A DNA stretch of 8,048 nt from CAZQEZ01 sp964592475 (GCA_964592475.1 CAZQEZ010000177.1:1-8048), one strand, 5' to 3'. Shown: positions 1 to 6,881, counted from the stretch's first letter. Program-made: numbers and translations. The notes: generated by a model from the sequence alone, not told the origin.

Positions 1-35
1 AAATACGATGAAAATTATGGGTCAAATATTTGCAT

Positions 36-50
36 ATGAACACAGTTCAT
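36..50. repeat. Small perfect inverted repeat at left edge
   Basis: ATGAAC-ACA-GTTCAT is a 6-bp perfect inverted repeat with a 3-nt centre, downstream of the last gene of the operon. On the minus strand it is not followed by a T run, so it is a poor intrinsic terminator. It sits where the start point of the possible leftward promoter (56-63) would lie, so it could be an operator for a gene outside the window. A 6-bp stem can also occur by chance. Confidence 0.3.
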
Positions 51-55
51 TTCTA

Positions 56-63
56 CAAAGGTA
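56..63 (-). promoter_or_regulatory. Possible Bacteroidota -7 element (TACCTTTG) for a gene left of the window
   Basis: Read on the minus strand, these bases are TACCTTTG, an exact match to the Bacteroidota -7 consensus TAnnTTTG. No convincing -33 TTG box is seen 19-21 bp upstream, so the call rests on the -7 box alone. It lies just after the stop codon of the last permease gene and would drive a leftward gene that starts outside the window. Confidence 0.25.
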
Positions 64-70
64 ATAAGGA

Positions 71-87
71 GGGATTAAATTTATCCC
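71..87 (-). terminator. Weak hairpin over the stop codon of the last permease gene
   Basis: GGGAT and ATCCC flank a 7-nt AT-rich centre and overlap the TAA stop at 81-83. The stem is only 5 bp. The minus-strand sequence that follows is pyrimidine-rich (TCCTTATT) but is not a true U tract. It may mark the 3' end of the exporter mRNA. As an intrinsic terminator it is weak, and no better one is visible before the window ends. Confidence 0.2.
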
Positions 88-1202
88 ACAGTCTTTTTGT
101 AGTTCCAAATAGCCAGCACATTGATGACTATAGCGTAAATTGTAATTGCCCCAAACAAATGTGCTACATCGTTAAAATTACTTCCTTTCAGCATCACCAT
201 ACGCATGAAAGATATGAAGTAAGCAATGGGGTTCACTTTAGTAATTGTCTGAGCCCATTCCGGCATGTATTCAATTGGAGTAAAAAGTCCGCTCATCAGG
301 ATAAAAATCACCACGAAAAACCAGGTGACGAACATGGCTTGCTGCTGGGTTTCGCTAAAAGTACTCACAAACATACCCATTCCCAGCACTACCAGCAGGT
401 ACAGATTAGCAAATGCAAATATCAACCCCAGGCTTCCTTCAAAAGGCACCTTGAAATAAAAATAAGCGATCAACATACCAATAGTAAGCTCTACCAGGGC
501 CAGGATCCAAAAGGGTACCAGTTTGCCAATTATAAATTGCGCTTTACTAATAGTGCTCACGTTCAGTTGTTCAATAGTGCCCATTTCTTTTTCCCTTACA
601 ATGTTAATACCTGTAAGAAATAAAGCGATCATGGTCACCAGCAGCACCAGGATACCAGGAACCATGTACCACTTGTAATTCAACTGGGGATTGTGCCAGT
701 GTCGGTATTCGATGGCGATTTGCTTCAATTGCAATTTCTGGCCTGCCTGCATAAATTCAATCCTGATCTGCTGATTAAAATCCCGGATGATGGCTTGCAG
801 GTAGCCGTTGGCTAAACCAGCTTTAGTTCCGTTGATGGCATTGATCAGAAGTTGAACATCTGCCTGGTTGTATTTAAATAATTCTTTAGAAAAATCCGGG
901 GGAATAGTTAAAACCACATCAGCAGTTTCTTTTTCCAAAGCAGTGAAGCCGGCCTTCACATCATTTGACTGGGCCACAATAATGAAGTAATCGGACCATG
1001 CAAGCTTATTGATTAATTGCATAGAGGTGGTGGAACGGTCGTGGTCGATTACGTGTAAGCGGATATTCTTCACTTCAAAATTGGCTGCATAACTCAACAG
1101 TAGCAATTGCACTACCGGCATTACCAGCAGAATAGGCAACATGATACGATTGCGAAATATCTGGATAAATTCTTTCTGTACCAGGTAACGTATCTTTTTC
1201 AT
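81..1202 (-). CDS. ABC-2 type transporter permease (YbhR-like), second permease
   Basis: Predicted inner-membrane subunit of the exporter, 373 aa, the usual length for the YbhR/YhhJ class (ABC2_membrane_3 type). It has one N-terminal membrane segment (about residues 22-40), then a periplasmic domain of about 135 residues, then five membrane segments (about 179-198, 225-247, 257-279, 287-308 and 347-366). Just after the second segment is the family's cytoplasmic motif REKEMGTIEQLNVS (203-216), the expected ATPase contact. The start Met is followed by a basic amphipathic helix (KKIRYLVQKEFIQIFRNR), as is normal for these permeases. It is the last gene of the operon, 114 bp after the first permease, with a repeat element in that gap. 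It probably pairs with the 1317-2423 product, as YbhR does with YbhS. The substrate is unknown. Confidence 0.93.
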   Translation of the reverse strand: MKKIRYLVQKEFIQIFRNRIMLPILLVMPVVQLLLLSYAANFEVKNIRLHVIDHDRSTTSMQLINKLAWSDYFIIVAQSNDVKAGFTALEKETADVVLTIPPDFSKELFKYNQADVQLLINAINGTKAGLANGYLQAIIRDFNQQIRIEFMQAGQKLQLKQIAIEYRHWHNPQLNYKWYMVPGILVLLVTMIALFLTGINIVREKEMGTIEQLNVSTISKAQFIIGKLVPFWILALVELTIGMLIAYFYFKVPFEGSLGLIFAFANLYLLVVLGMGMFVSTFSETQQQAMFVTWFFVVIFILMSGLFTPIEYMPEWAQTITKVNPIAYFISFMRMVMLKGSNFNDVAHLFGAITIYAIVINVLAIWNYKKTVG

Positions 1203-1221
1203 TGTCTTAATTTTTAATTGT

Positions 1222-1318
1222 GAAAGACGCTAACTTTTCTCGCCAAGGCGCAAAGAGTTTTTTTCTATAGTATCTCTGCGACTCCGCATCACTGCTTGCA
1301 ACATTTCTTTGCGTTCTC
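1222..1318. repeat. CGCAAAG-rich imperfect inverted repeat between the two permease genes
   Basis: The only gap between the permease genes is filled by a GC-richer palindromic element. The inner arms are CGCCAAGGCGCAAAGAG (1241-1257) and TCTCTGCGACTCCGC (1273-1287), around a T-rich and CTATAGTA centre. The looser outer arms are GAAAGACGC (1222-1230) and CTTTGCGTTCTC (1307-1318). From memory, intergenic elements built from CTTTGCG/CGCAAAG words are common in Bacteroidota genomes, and this matches that style. The outer arm runs to the TGA of the upstream permease. In the mRNA it would form an imperfect hairpin and could affect stability or lower expression of the last gene. Mobility is not shown. 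Confidence 0.55.
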
Positions 1319-2423
1319 ATGCCAGTCTGATTTTAAATTTCTTAATACTTAGCAACACCAATAAAGCAGTCATGCCCAACAAAATCAGCGTTTCGTCCCA
1401 AAGCGTTTCCAGACCAGCGCCCTTCAGCATGATTCCTTTCACAATCACGATAAACCAACGTGCCGGAACTGCATGGCTGATAATTTGCAGTATAGATGGC
1501 ATACTTTCTAATGGAAAAATGAAACCTGATAGCAAAATAGTTGGAAGCATCAAAGCCATCAGCGAAATCAATAGCGCTACTTGCTGGGTCTCCACTACTG
1601 ATGAAATGAAAATACCCAAAGCCAACGATGTACAAATAAAAAGTAGCAACTCCAGCATTAGCAGCGGCATACTTCCCAGAATTGGCATACCAAAAACAAA
1701 AAAACCAATGATTAGAATTGTTATGGCATTGATGAGAGCCAGGGCAACGTAAGGCAGTGATTTCCCTAAAATGATGGTAATAGGACGCAAAGGCGAAACC
1801 AGCAAAATTTCCATGTTACCTAATTCTTTTTCCCGGGCTATGGTGATGCTGGTCATCATGGCGGAAACCAGCATCAGGATAACTGCAATCACTCCCGGCA
1901 CAAAATAAAATGTGCTATCGAGGACCGGATTGTAAATCATGCGTACTTCCGGAACAATCTGCAATGGCAGCTGCTGTCCCCGGTTGATACTTTGCTGATA
2001 GCTCAAAATAATATTGGAAATATAATTGACCAAAGTACTGGCTATGTTAGGATCGGTAGCATCAGCGATTATCTGTACTACCGCATGATGATTGTCATTA
2101 AGCTTTCCACCAAAATCAGGCTCAAATACCACCGCTGCTTTTATTTTACCTTTTTGAAAAACCTCTTCCAGTTGCCAGCCCGATTCTATCATCTGCGTCA
2201 CTTCAAAGTAACCGGAAGAAAGCATTTTGTCAATGATGGCACGGGTTTCCTTGTCTTTTGATTTATCCAGGATTGTAATTTTGGCCTGGTTTACTTCATT
2301 GGTAATAGCAAAGCCAAAGAGGATAACCTGGGCGATAGGCATCCCAAATAATATAAATAAAGTCCTTTTATCGCGGATGATATGAAGAAATTCTTTTTTC
2401 AAAAAAGCCAGAAATTGTTTCAT
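1317..2423 (-). CDS. ABC-2 type transporter permease (YbhS-like), first permease
   Basis: Predicted inner-membrane subunit, 368 aa, paralogous in design to the last gene of the operon. It has a cytoplasmic N-terminal helix, membrane segment 1 at about 22-40, a periplasmic domain at about 41-170, and membrane segments at about 173-192, 222-243, 254-276, 282-303 and 341-360. The conserved ABC-2 motif REKELGNMEILLVSPLRP lies at 197-214, after segment 2. Its ATG overlaps the TGA of the upstream ATPase gene by 4 nt (ATGA, 2420-2423), which fixes the start and points to translational coupling. With the second permease it should form the heterodimeric channel energised by the two ATPases, as in E. 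coli YbhFSR. The substrate cannot be inferred. Confidence 0.94.
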   Translation of the reverse strand: MKQFLAFLKKEFLHIIRDKRTLFILFGMPIAQVILFGFAITNEVNQAKITILDKSKDKETRAIIDKMLSSGYFEVTQMIESGWQLEEVFQKGKIKAAVVFEPDFGGKLNDNHHAVVQIIADATDPNIASTLVNYISNIILSYQQSINRGQQLPLQIVPEVRMIYNPVLDSTFYFVPGVIAVILMLVSAMMTSITIAREKELGNMEILLVSPLRPITIILGKSLPYVALALINAITILIIGFFVFGMPILGSMPLLMLELLLFICTSLALGIFISSVVETQQVALLISLMALMLPTILLSGFIFPLESMPSILQIISHAVPARWFIVIVKGIMLKGAGLETLWDETLILLGMTALLVLLSIKKFKIRLA

Positions 2424-3139
2424 CGTGTTAGTTTTAAAAATACATCGTACATACTCTTTGCCTGCAGCTGGTTTTTAATTTCTTTCGGGGTATCCAGCAC
2501 CTCAATCTTTCCACTCACCATAATAGAAATGCGATGGCAATATTCCGCCTCTTCCATGTAGTGGGTTGTGATAAAAATGGTGGTTCCATTATGCGCCGCT
2601 TCATATATCATGTTCCAGAATTGCCGCCTGGTAATTGGGTCTACTCCGCTGGTAGGCTCATCCAGGAATACAATGGCAGGATCGTGAAAAGAAGCCACCA
2701 CGAAAGCCAGTTTTTGTTTCCAGCCCAAAGGCAGTGATTTTACCAGAGCGTTTCTGCTATCCCACAACTGCAGGTTTTTTAACTCCTGCTCGGCTTTGGC
2801 TTTGATGGCTTTACGATTCATACCATATATACCACCGTACAGGCGCATATTTTCATAAACCGTTAGGTCATCATAAAGACTGAACTTCTGGCTCATATAG
2901 CCGATATTCTGCTTCACCAGGTCGGGTTGTTGGTTTACATTATATCCTGCCACCTGTGCTTCTCCTGAAGTTGGTTTTAATAAGCCGGTAAGCATGCGGA
3001 TAGCAGTAGTTTTACCTGCCCCGTTGGCTCCCAGAAAGCCGAAGATTTCCCCTTTTCCCACCTGAAATGAAATCTGATCAACCGCTTTGAAATTGCCAAA
3101 GTGCCGGGATAGTTTATTTACCTGAATTGCATTTTCCAT
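2420..3139 (-). CDS. ABC transporter ATPase, matching the YbhF C-terminal half, with degenerate signature motif
   Basis: Cytoplasmic nucleotide-binding subunit, 239 aa, a single ABC domain. Walker A is GANGAGKTT (37-45), the Q-loop is YMSQ (Gln84), Walker B with the catalytic Glu is VFLDE (157-161), the D-loop is SGVD (164-167), and the H-switch His193 is in TTHYMEEA. The signature is LPLGWKQKL (136-144) instead of LSGGxxQ: the Ser and first Gly are replaced, a variant I recall from the second ABC domain of YbhF-type proteins. Its start shares one base with the stop of the DUF2141 gene (TGATG), and its stop overlaps the next permease start, so translation is tightly coupled. It should pair with the 3562-4473 ATPase, whose intact LSGGMKQ would complete this subunit's ATP site. 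Confidence 0.95.
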   Translation of the reverse strand: MENAIQVNKLSRHFGNFKAVDQISFQVGKGEIFGFLGANGAGKTTAIRMLTGLLKPTSGEAQVAGYNVNQQPDLVKQNIGYMSQKFSLYDDLTVYENMRLYGGIYGMNRKAIKAKAEQELKNLQLWDSRNALVKSLPLGWKQKLAFVVASFHDPAIVFLDEPTSGVDPITRRQFWNMIYEAAHNGTTIFITTHYMEEAEYCHRISIMVSGKIEVLDTPKEIKNQLQAKSMYDVFLKLTR

Positions 3140-3549
3140 CAGAAATAGCGTAATTGTATGTCAATAGTGGTATCACCCGACACTTTAAATAAAGCCCTTT
3201 TAAATGAGGGAGGTGGTGGTACCTGATGAATAATATTATTAGATACACCAACACCTTCCTTAGGCATGCCAATAAAATTGACCTCTGCTTTTCCGGAATT
3301 ATTTTCATCATGAAAAACGGAAATTGCATATTCTCCATGGGCAATACCATTGAATTCCACCTGTATTTTGCCATGACTGGCTTTCACTTTTTTTCTCTTC
3401 CAGGCTCGCGTATGATCCCTGGGAAAACCATTACTTTCCTTAAAAATAGCTACCGAAAATGTGCCATTGGTATTTTCAAAACCGGAAACATCTACCACGA
3501 TTATTGCTGTATTTTGCCATAGTAAAGCGACTATCAATAATAAGTTCAT
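3139..3549 (-). CDS. DUF2141 domain protein, probably exported
   Basis: Small protein of 136 aa, about the usual size for DUF2141. The family pattern is clear: a beta-rich start (VVDVSGFENTNGTFSVAIF), the core GEYAISVFHDENNSGK (72-87), and FIGMPKEGVGVSNN (92-105), followed by a Pro-rich stretch and a final beta strand. The N-terminus (MNLLLIVALLWQNTA) resembles a short signal peptide without a basic n-region, so export is probable but not certain. The biochemical role of DUF2141 is unknown; an extracytoplasmic beta-sandwich is the usual assumption. It begins 12 nt after the first ATPase gene, and its TGA shares a base with the ATG of the second ATPase gene. It is therefore embedded in the exporter operon and may be a periplasmic accessory, but no function is assigned. 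Confidence 0.88.
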   Translation of the reverse strand: MNLLLIVALLWQNTAIIVVDVSGFENTNGTFSVAIFKESNGFPRDHTRAWKRKKVKASHGKIQVEFNGIAHGEYAISVFHDENNSGKAEVNFIGMPKEGVGVSNNIIHQVPPPPSFKRALFKVSGDTTIDIQLRYF

Positions 3550-3561
3550 TTCTAAAGTAGT

Positions 3562-4473
3562 TTAATTGGTTAATTCCATGAATCTGTCTTCAATACCAGG
3601 AGCTATCTTTCGCACATGCACCTGCTCATGACCCTTATTGTGTAAATAATGCTGCAGCTGATCAACCACATCCTGCTCATTTTTTGCCTGGTTATCAGTA
3701 TAATGGACTGCTTCACCAAAGGCGAATACCGTATTGGAATATTCATACTCTGAGAGGTCAGTGATCAAATGATACATGCCATGGGTACTGCTTACTTCGT
3801 ATAGGTTTTGAGAAAAATCCTGTTCGATCTGCTTGGGAGTATCAACCGCCAGGATTTCACCTTTTTGGATTAGGGCCACTTTTTCACATAAGCTGGCTTC
3901 ATCCATGTAGGGCGTGGAAACCAGGATAGTAATACCTTCTGGTTTCAGACTCTGCAAAATATCCCAAAATTCGGAACGGGAAACCGGATCCACACCGGTA
4001 GTGGGCTCATCCAGCAAAAGTACACTGGGCTTGTGCACCAACGCACAACTTAATGCCAGCTTCTGTTTCATTCCTCCCGAAAGAGCGCCTGCTTTGCGGT
4101 CTTTGAAAGGCTCAATCTGGCTGTAGATGTCTTTTATCAGATGATAGTTTTCTTCGATGGTAGTACTGAAAGTAATGGCAAAAAACTGCAGATTTTCCTC
4201 CACAGTTAAATCCTGATAAAGTGAAAATTTTCCAGGCATGTAACCCACGTGATTCCGAATTTTCCTGAACTGCCTTTCAACATCCCAGTCAGCTATGGAA
4301 GCCCGACCGTTATCCGGCAACAGCAAAGTTGCCAGTATGCGAAACAAGGTAGTCTTACCCGCCCCGTCAGGGCCTATCAGGCCGAACAAAGCACCTGTTT
4401 CTATCTGCAGGTTTACCTCCTTCAGGGCTTTGGTTTCCCCAAAAGATTTATTGATGTTTTCAATTTGTATCAT
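3562..4473 (-). CDS. ABC transporter ATPase, matching the YbhF N-terminal half, with altered Q-loop and H-switch
   Basis: Cytoplasmic nucleotide-binding subunit, 303 aa. Walker A is GPDGAGKTT (34-42), the signature LSGGMKQKL (131-139) is canonical, Walker B is VLLLDE (151-156), and the D-loop is TGVD (159-162). Two catalytic accessory residues differ: the Q-loop reads YMPG (Gly81 in place of Gln), and the H-switch position reads STPYMDEA (Pro188 in place of His). Its own ATP site is therefore likely weak, while its signature can serve the partner ATPase at 2420-3139. A C-terminal extension of about 85 residues follows the ABC core and is absent from the partner. The gene starts about 200 bp after the adaptor gene, beyond a repeat-bearing gap, and lies 12 nt before the DUF2141 gene. 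Confidence 0.94.
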   Translation of the reverse strand: MIQIENINKSFGETKALKEVNLQIETGALFGLIGPDGAGKTTLFRILATLLLPDNGRASIADWDVERQFRKIRNHVGYMPGKFSLYQDLTVEENLQFFAITFSTTIEENYHLIKDIYSQIEPFKDRKAGALSGGMKQKLALSCALVHKPSVLLLDEPTTGVDPVSRSEFWDILQSLKPEGITILVSTPYMDEASLCEKVALIQKGEILAVDTPKQIEQDFSQNLYEVSSTHGMYHLITDLSEYEYSNTVFAFGEAVHYTDNQAKNEQDVVDQLQHYLHNKGHEQVHVRKIAPGIEDRFMELTN

Positions 4474-4493
4474 GTTTGTTTCTGTTTCTTTTA

Positions 4494-4513
4494 AATTGGT
4501 TTATAACCCAATT
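4494..4513. repeat. Imperfect palindrome upstream of the first ATPase gene
   Basis: AATTGG and CCAATT flank an 8-nt centre (TTTATAAC) that continues the dyad with one mismatched pair. It ends 21 bp before the ATPase start codon. It may be an mRNA hairpin in the leader or a protein-binding site. It does not resemble the TTACCCA operators of this operon. Confidence 0.3.
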
Positions 4514-4541
4514 ATTCACAATTTCAATGTATCCTTATTTC

Positions 4542-4583
4542 CGCATTTCAAATGCGTGGTCTCAGGCATTCAGGTTACAAACC
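4542..4583. repeat. Paired-hairpin REP-like repeat between the adaptor and ATPase genes
   Basis: Two compact palindromes lie 16 bp apart: CGCATTTCAAATGCG (4542-4556, 7-bp arms around one base) and GGTTACAAACC (4573-4583, 4-bp arms around ACA). On the minus strand they read GGTTTGTAACC then CGCATTTGAAATGCG. From memory, alternating xxTTTGTAAxx and xxCATTTGAAATGxx hairpins form intergenic repeat arrays in many Bacteroidota, so this is probably one such unit. It lies in the roughly 200-bp gap 4474-4674, the largest gap inside the operon. Nothing else gene-like is seen there except ORFs under 20 codons. Two TTTG words with a 21-bp spacer also overlap it and could pass for a poor internal promoter. 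Confidence 0.45.
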
Positions 4584-4588
4584 CGGAG

Positions 4589-4633
4589 GATGACGCCATA
4601 TTTTTTAAGGCTGCCTAAAACAAGAACGTCATC
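4589..4633. repeat. Nested inverted repeat downstream of the adaptor gene
   Basis: GATGACG (4589-4595) and CGTCATC (4627-4633) form perfect 7-bp arms. Inside them is a smaller dyad centred on AAGGCTGCCT with flanking A/T-rich arms. On the minus-strand transcript this would fold shortly after the adaptor stop codon, and the TTAAAAAATATGG stretch lies inside the fold. It could be a processing or partial-termination signal, or part of the neighbouring repeat element. It has no clean U tract. Confidence 0.3.
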
Positions 4634-4674
4634 GATAAGCAATCATCATTTCTGTGGTCATCTATCTTTCGGCA

Positions 4675-5601
4675 TCAGTCATCCATCGTCATTCGGCTGT
4701 GATCCAGCACTACCTCCGCCGGCATCCCAATCTTCAGTGTTCCCTGCGGATTGGGTACTGCAATTTTCACCGCGTACACCAGGTCTACCCGTTCTTCTTT
4801 TGTTTGAATAATTTTGGGTGTGAACTCAGCCTGGCTGGCAATCCAGCGAATGGTACCCTTATATTCCTCCATCTCATCCCTGCTTTTATCGATAAAGACA
4901 GACACCTGCTGCCCCAGTCCGATTTTATTCAGCTGTGAACCACTTACAAAAGCCCTGAGCGTGAGTGTGTCGGTTTTAGCTATCCTGAGCAGTGCCATTC
5001 CGGGTTGTACAATTTCCGAAGCTTCGGCTAGTTTAAGAATCACGGTGGCATCCATAGGGGCTTCAATGGTTGCATCTTCGATTTGGGATTCGACTTGCTC
5101 AATTTGAGTAGCGATCATTTCGTACTCATTATTTACCGGCCCCATTTGGCTGCGGGCATTTTGAATCTGTTTTTGCAAAACTGAAATTCGATCCTGCAAC
5201 TCGTCTACTTGTTTGGAAGTAGCTGCGCCTTCATTTGCCAATTGTTTAAATCTATCATGCTCACGCGTTGCATTTTGCATTTGCTCTTGAAGTACCCCAA
5301 TTTGTGTAGCTATATTTGGCTTTCGGGAAAGTATTAATTGCTGCTGGGCTTCCAGTTGTTTCTTTCTCAGGTGCAACTGAGTGGTGTCAATTAAACCAAT
5401 TAATTCACCTTTACCTACATTACTTCCTTCTTCCGGTTTCAAATACATAATTTTTCCGGCCAGGGGAGCGGAGACATTAATCTCCGTCACTTCAAAATTC
5501 CCGTAAGCATCTGTTTCAGGAGTTTCAGAGCCACAACCTGAAAAAGTTGCCGTGGTCAACAATAAAATTAGCATTCTTTTCATCACAAGTAAATTTTTCA
5601 T
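4675..5601 (-). CDS. HlyD/YbhG-like periplasmic adaptor (membrane fusion) lipoprotein
   Basis: Membrane-fusion subunit, 308 aa, bridging the inner-membrane ABC permeases and the TolC-like channel. The N-terminus is a lipoprotein signal: Lys/Arg then a hydrophobic stretch (LILLLTTATF) ending in lipobox FSGC with Cys23. Next come half of a lipoyl domain (about 42-73, INVSAPLAGKI...VGKGELIGLID), a long Gln/Glu-rich alpha-helical hairpin (about 74-176), the second lipoyl half (177-209, ATIEAPMDATV...QPGMALLRIAKTD) and a beta-barrel (210-300). The start taken lies 2 nt after the tolC stop; Met7 (5583) would give a more usual signal peptide and is an alternative. The lipid anchor replaces the single transmembrane helix of classical HlyD. 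It is followed by a roughly 200-bp gap rather than an immediate ATPase gene. Confidence 0.93.
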   Translation of the reverse strand: MKNLLVMKRMLILLLTTATFSGCGSETPETDAYGNFEVTEINVSAPLAGKIMYLKPEEGSNVGKGELIGLIDTTQLHLRKKQLEAQQQLILSRKPNIATQIGVLQEQMQNATREHDRFKQLANEGAATSKQVDELQDRISVLQKQIQNARSQMGPVNNEYEMIATQIEQVESQIEDATIEAPMDATVILKLAEASEIVQPGMALLRIAKTDTLTLRAFVSGSQLNKIGLGQQVSVFIDKSRDEMEEYKGTIRWIASQAEFTPKIIQTKEERVDLVYAVKIAVPNPQGTLKIGMPAEVVLDHSRMTMDD

Positions 5602-5603
5602 AT

Positions 5604-6881
5604 TTATAAAGTTCCTTTTTCCAACTGATAATTAATTTTTGACTGGTTGAGCTGTATCTCATGGAATTGCTGATTGAGCATTGCCTGGGTTTCGTTGTTG
5701 ACCTGCTCCAGATACTCACTGGTAGTAATAATTCCTTGATCCAACTGAGAAGATGTAAGCAATCTGATTTTCTTGTACTTATTGATTATTTCCGCATCTT
5801 TTTGCAATAACTGCTGCAGCTTATCAATTTCATATTTTTGCTTTTCCATGGCAATGCTGATGTTTCGCTCCAGGTTTTCTTTCCGGTTGGATATCTGCTG
5901 CGACTGAATTTTATTTACCTGAATTTCCCTGGCGCTTTTATTCCAACTCCACAGATTCCATTGTGTACGTACACCCGCCAGATAAAATGGACTCAATTCA
6001 TCATCAAAAAAGTTGAGGGGATTGGGATACCCCACCCCCCCCTGTACAAAAGCGGATACTTTAGGTGCATATTGACTACGGGTGAGAGCATTTTTAGATT
6101 GCAAGGTTTGCTGTTGCAAATCCAGCAGCGTGATTTCCGGCCTGCTTGTTTCATCTGCTTCCTTGATTTCGGGCCTGGGCATTTCCAATTTAATCCCTCT
6201 ATCTAATGGTTTACCCATCAGGATTTCTAATACCTGCAATGAAGACTTACGGTTCAATTCTACCTGTGAAATTTGCTGTTCTAGTTTTAAAATTTCAGCC
6301 TCTAATTTCAGCAAATCACTTTCCAGTACAATTCCACCTGTTACCGCTGCTTGCATAGTTTCTGATTTTGTTTCCAGCAAATCCAGGTTTTGCAGCAGAA
6401 TTTCTTTTTGCTGTGCAGATAACAAAGCAGCAAAATACACACTGCTCACTGTCTGCTTTAGTTGATGAATATCCACTTCTACTTGTTGATTATTGACAAG
6501 ATTCTGATCTTTCTCCAACTGCTTCATGGCCCGGGTACTACCCCCATCATACAGGGTCTGGTTCACATCCAGAGTAACTTGAAATCTTTCTTTGGGCAAC
6601 TGTAATGGTTCTGCATTAGGGAGGTTAAATGGAAAACTCACCACCTCCGACTGGTAAGTGGCCTGACCACTTAAGTGTAACGATGGCAGATAATTGATCT
6701 CCAGTTTTTCCAGGTTCACCCTGGCCAGGGCGTTATTATAATCCTGCTGCCGGAGCAAGGGAAAATTGACTTCTGCCAGGTTAAAAGCTTGTGCCAAAGA
6801 CAAGGTATCTGCTTTTGCCGGTGTTAAAAGGAAAGAAATTACCACCTGTAGCCAAAGCAGCTTTCGCCAATGATTACCCAT
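5604..6881 (-). CDS. TolC-family outer-membrane efflux protein
   Basis: Outer-membrane channel subunit of the exporter, 425 aa from the chosen start. Residues 1-24 form a good signal peptide: MGNHWRK, hydrophobic LLWLQVVISFLL, cleavage after AKA before DTLSLAQAF, the usual opening of TolC-type mature proteins. Two OEP-type repeats follow, each with long amphipathic helices: the first carries VNQTLYDGGSTR and QAAVTGGIVLESDLLKLE, the second QWNLWSWNKSAREI and LDQGIITTSEYLEQ. The frame stays open upstream to 6929, but that start overlaps tetR by 23 nt and buries the signal peptide, so 6881 is preferred. The start codon lies inside a TetR-type palindrome (6873-6890). An 8-G tract on the coding strand (6035-6042, codons 280-283) is a possible slippage site. 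Confidence 0.93.
   Translation of the reverse strand: MGNHWRKLLWLQVVISFLLTPAKADTLSLAQAFNLAEVNFPLLRQQDYNNALARVNLEKLEINYLPSLHLSGQATYQSEVVSFPFNLPNAEPLQLPKERFQVTLDVNQTLYDGGSTRAMKQLEKDQNLVNNQQVEVDIHQLKQTVSSVYFAALLSAQQKEILLQNLDLLETKSETMQAAVTGGIVLESDLLKLEAEILKLEQQISQVELNRKSSLQVLEILMGKPLDRGIKLEMPRPEIKEADETSRPEITLLDLQQQTLQSKNALTRSQYAPKVSAFVQGGVGYPNPLNFFDDELSPFYLAGVRTQWNLWSWNKSAREIQVNKIQSQQISNRKENLERNISIAMEKQKYEIDKLQQLLQKDAEIINKYKKIRLLTSSQLDQGIITTSEYLEQVNNETQAMLNQQFHEIQLNQSKINYQLEKGTL

Noticed and set aside
30..623. Plus-strand 197-codon open frame rich in His and Lys
   Set aside because: It lies antisense to the well-supported permease gene. Its composition is that of a shadow frame, with no recognisable domain or start context.
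1309..1752. Plus-strand 147-codon open frame
   Set aside because: It is antisense to the first permease gene, with low-complexity Ser/Ile-rich content and no family resemblance.
3114..3374. Minus-strand 86-codon open frame overlapping the DUF2141 gene
   Set aside because: The DUF2141 frame shows clear family motifs throughout. This overlapping frame has none and runs into the ATPase gene.
4516..4569. 17-codon minus-strand ORF in the adaptor-ATPase gap
   Set aside because: It is explained by the hairpin repeat reading through as codons (HLKCGNK). It is too short and has no supporting signal.
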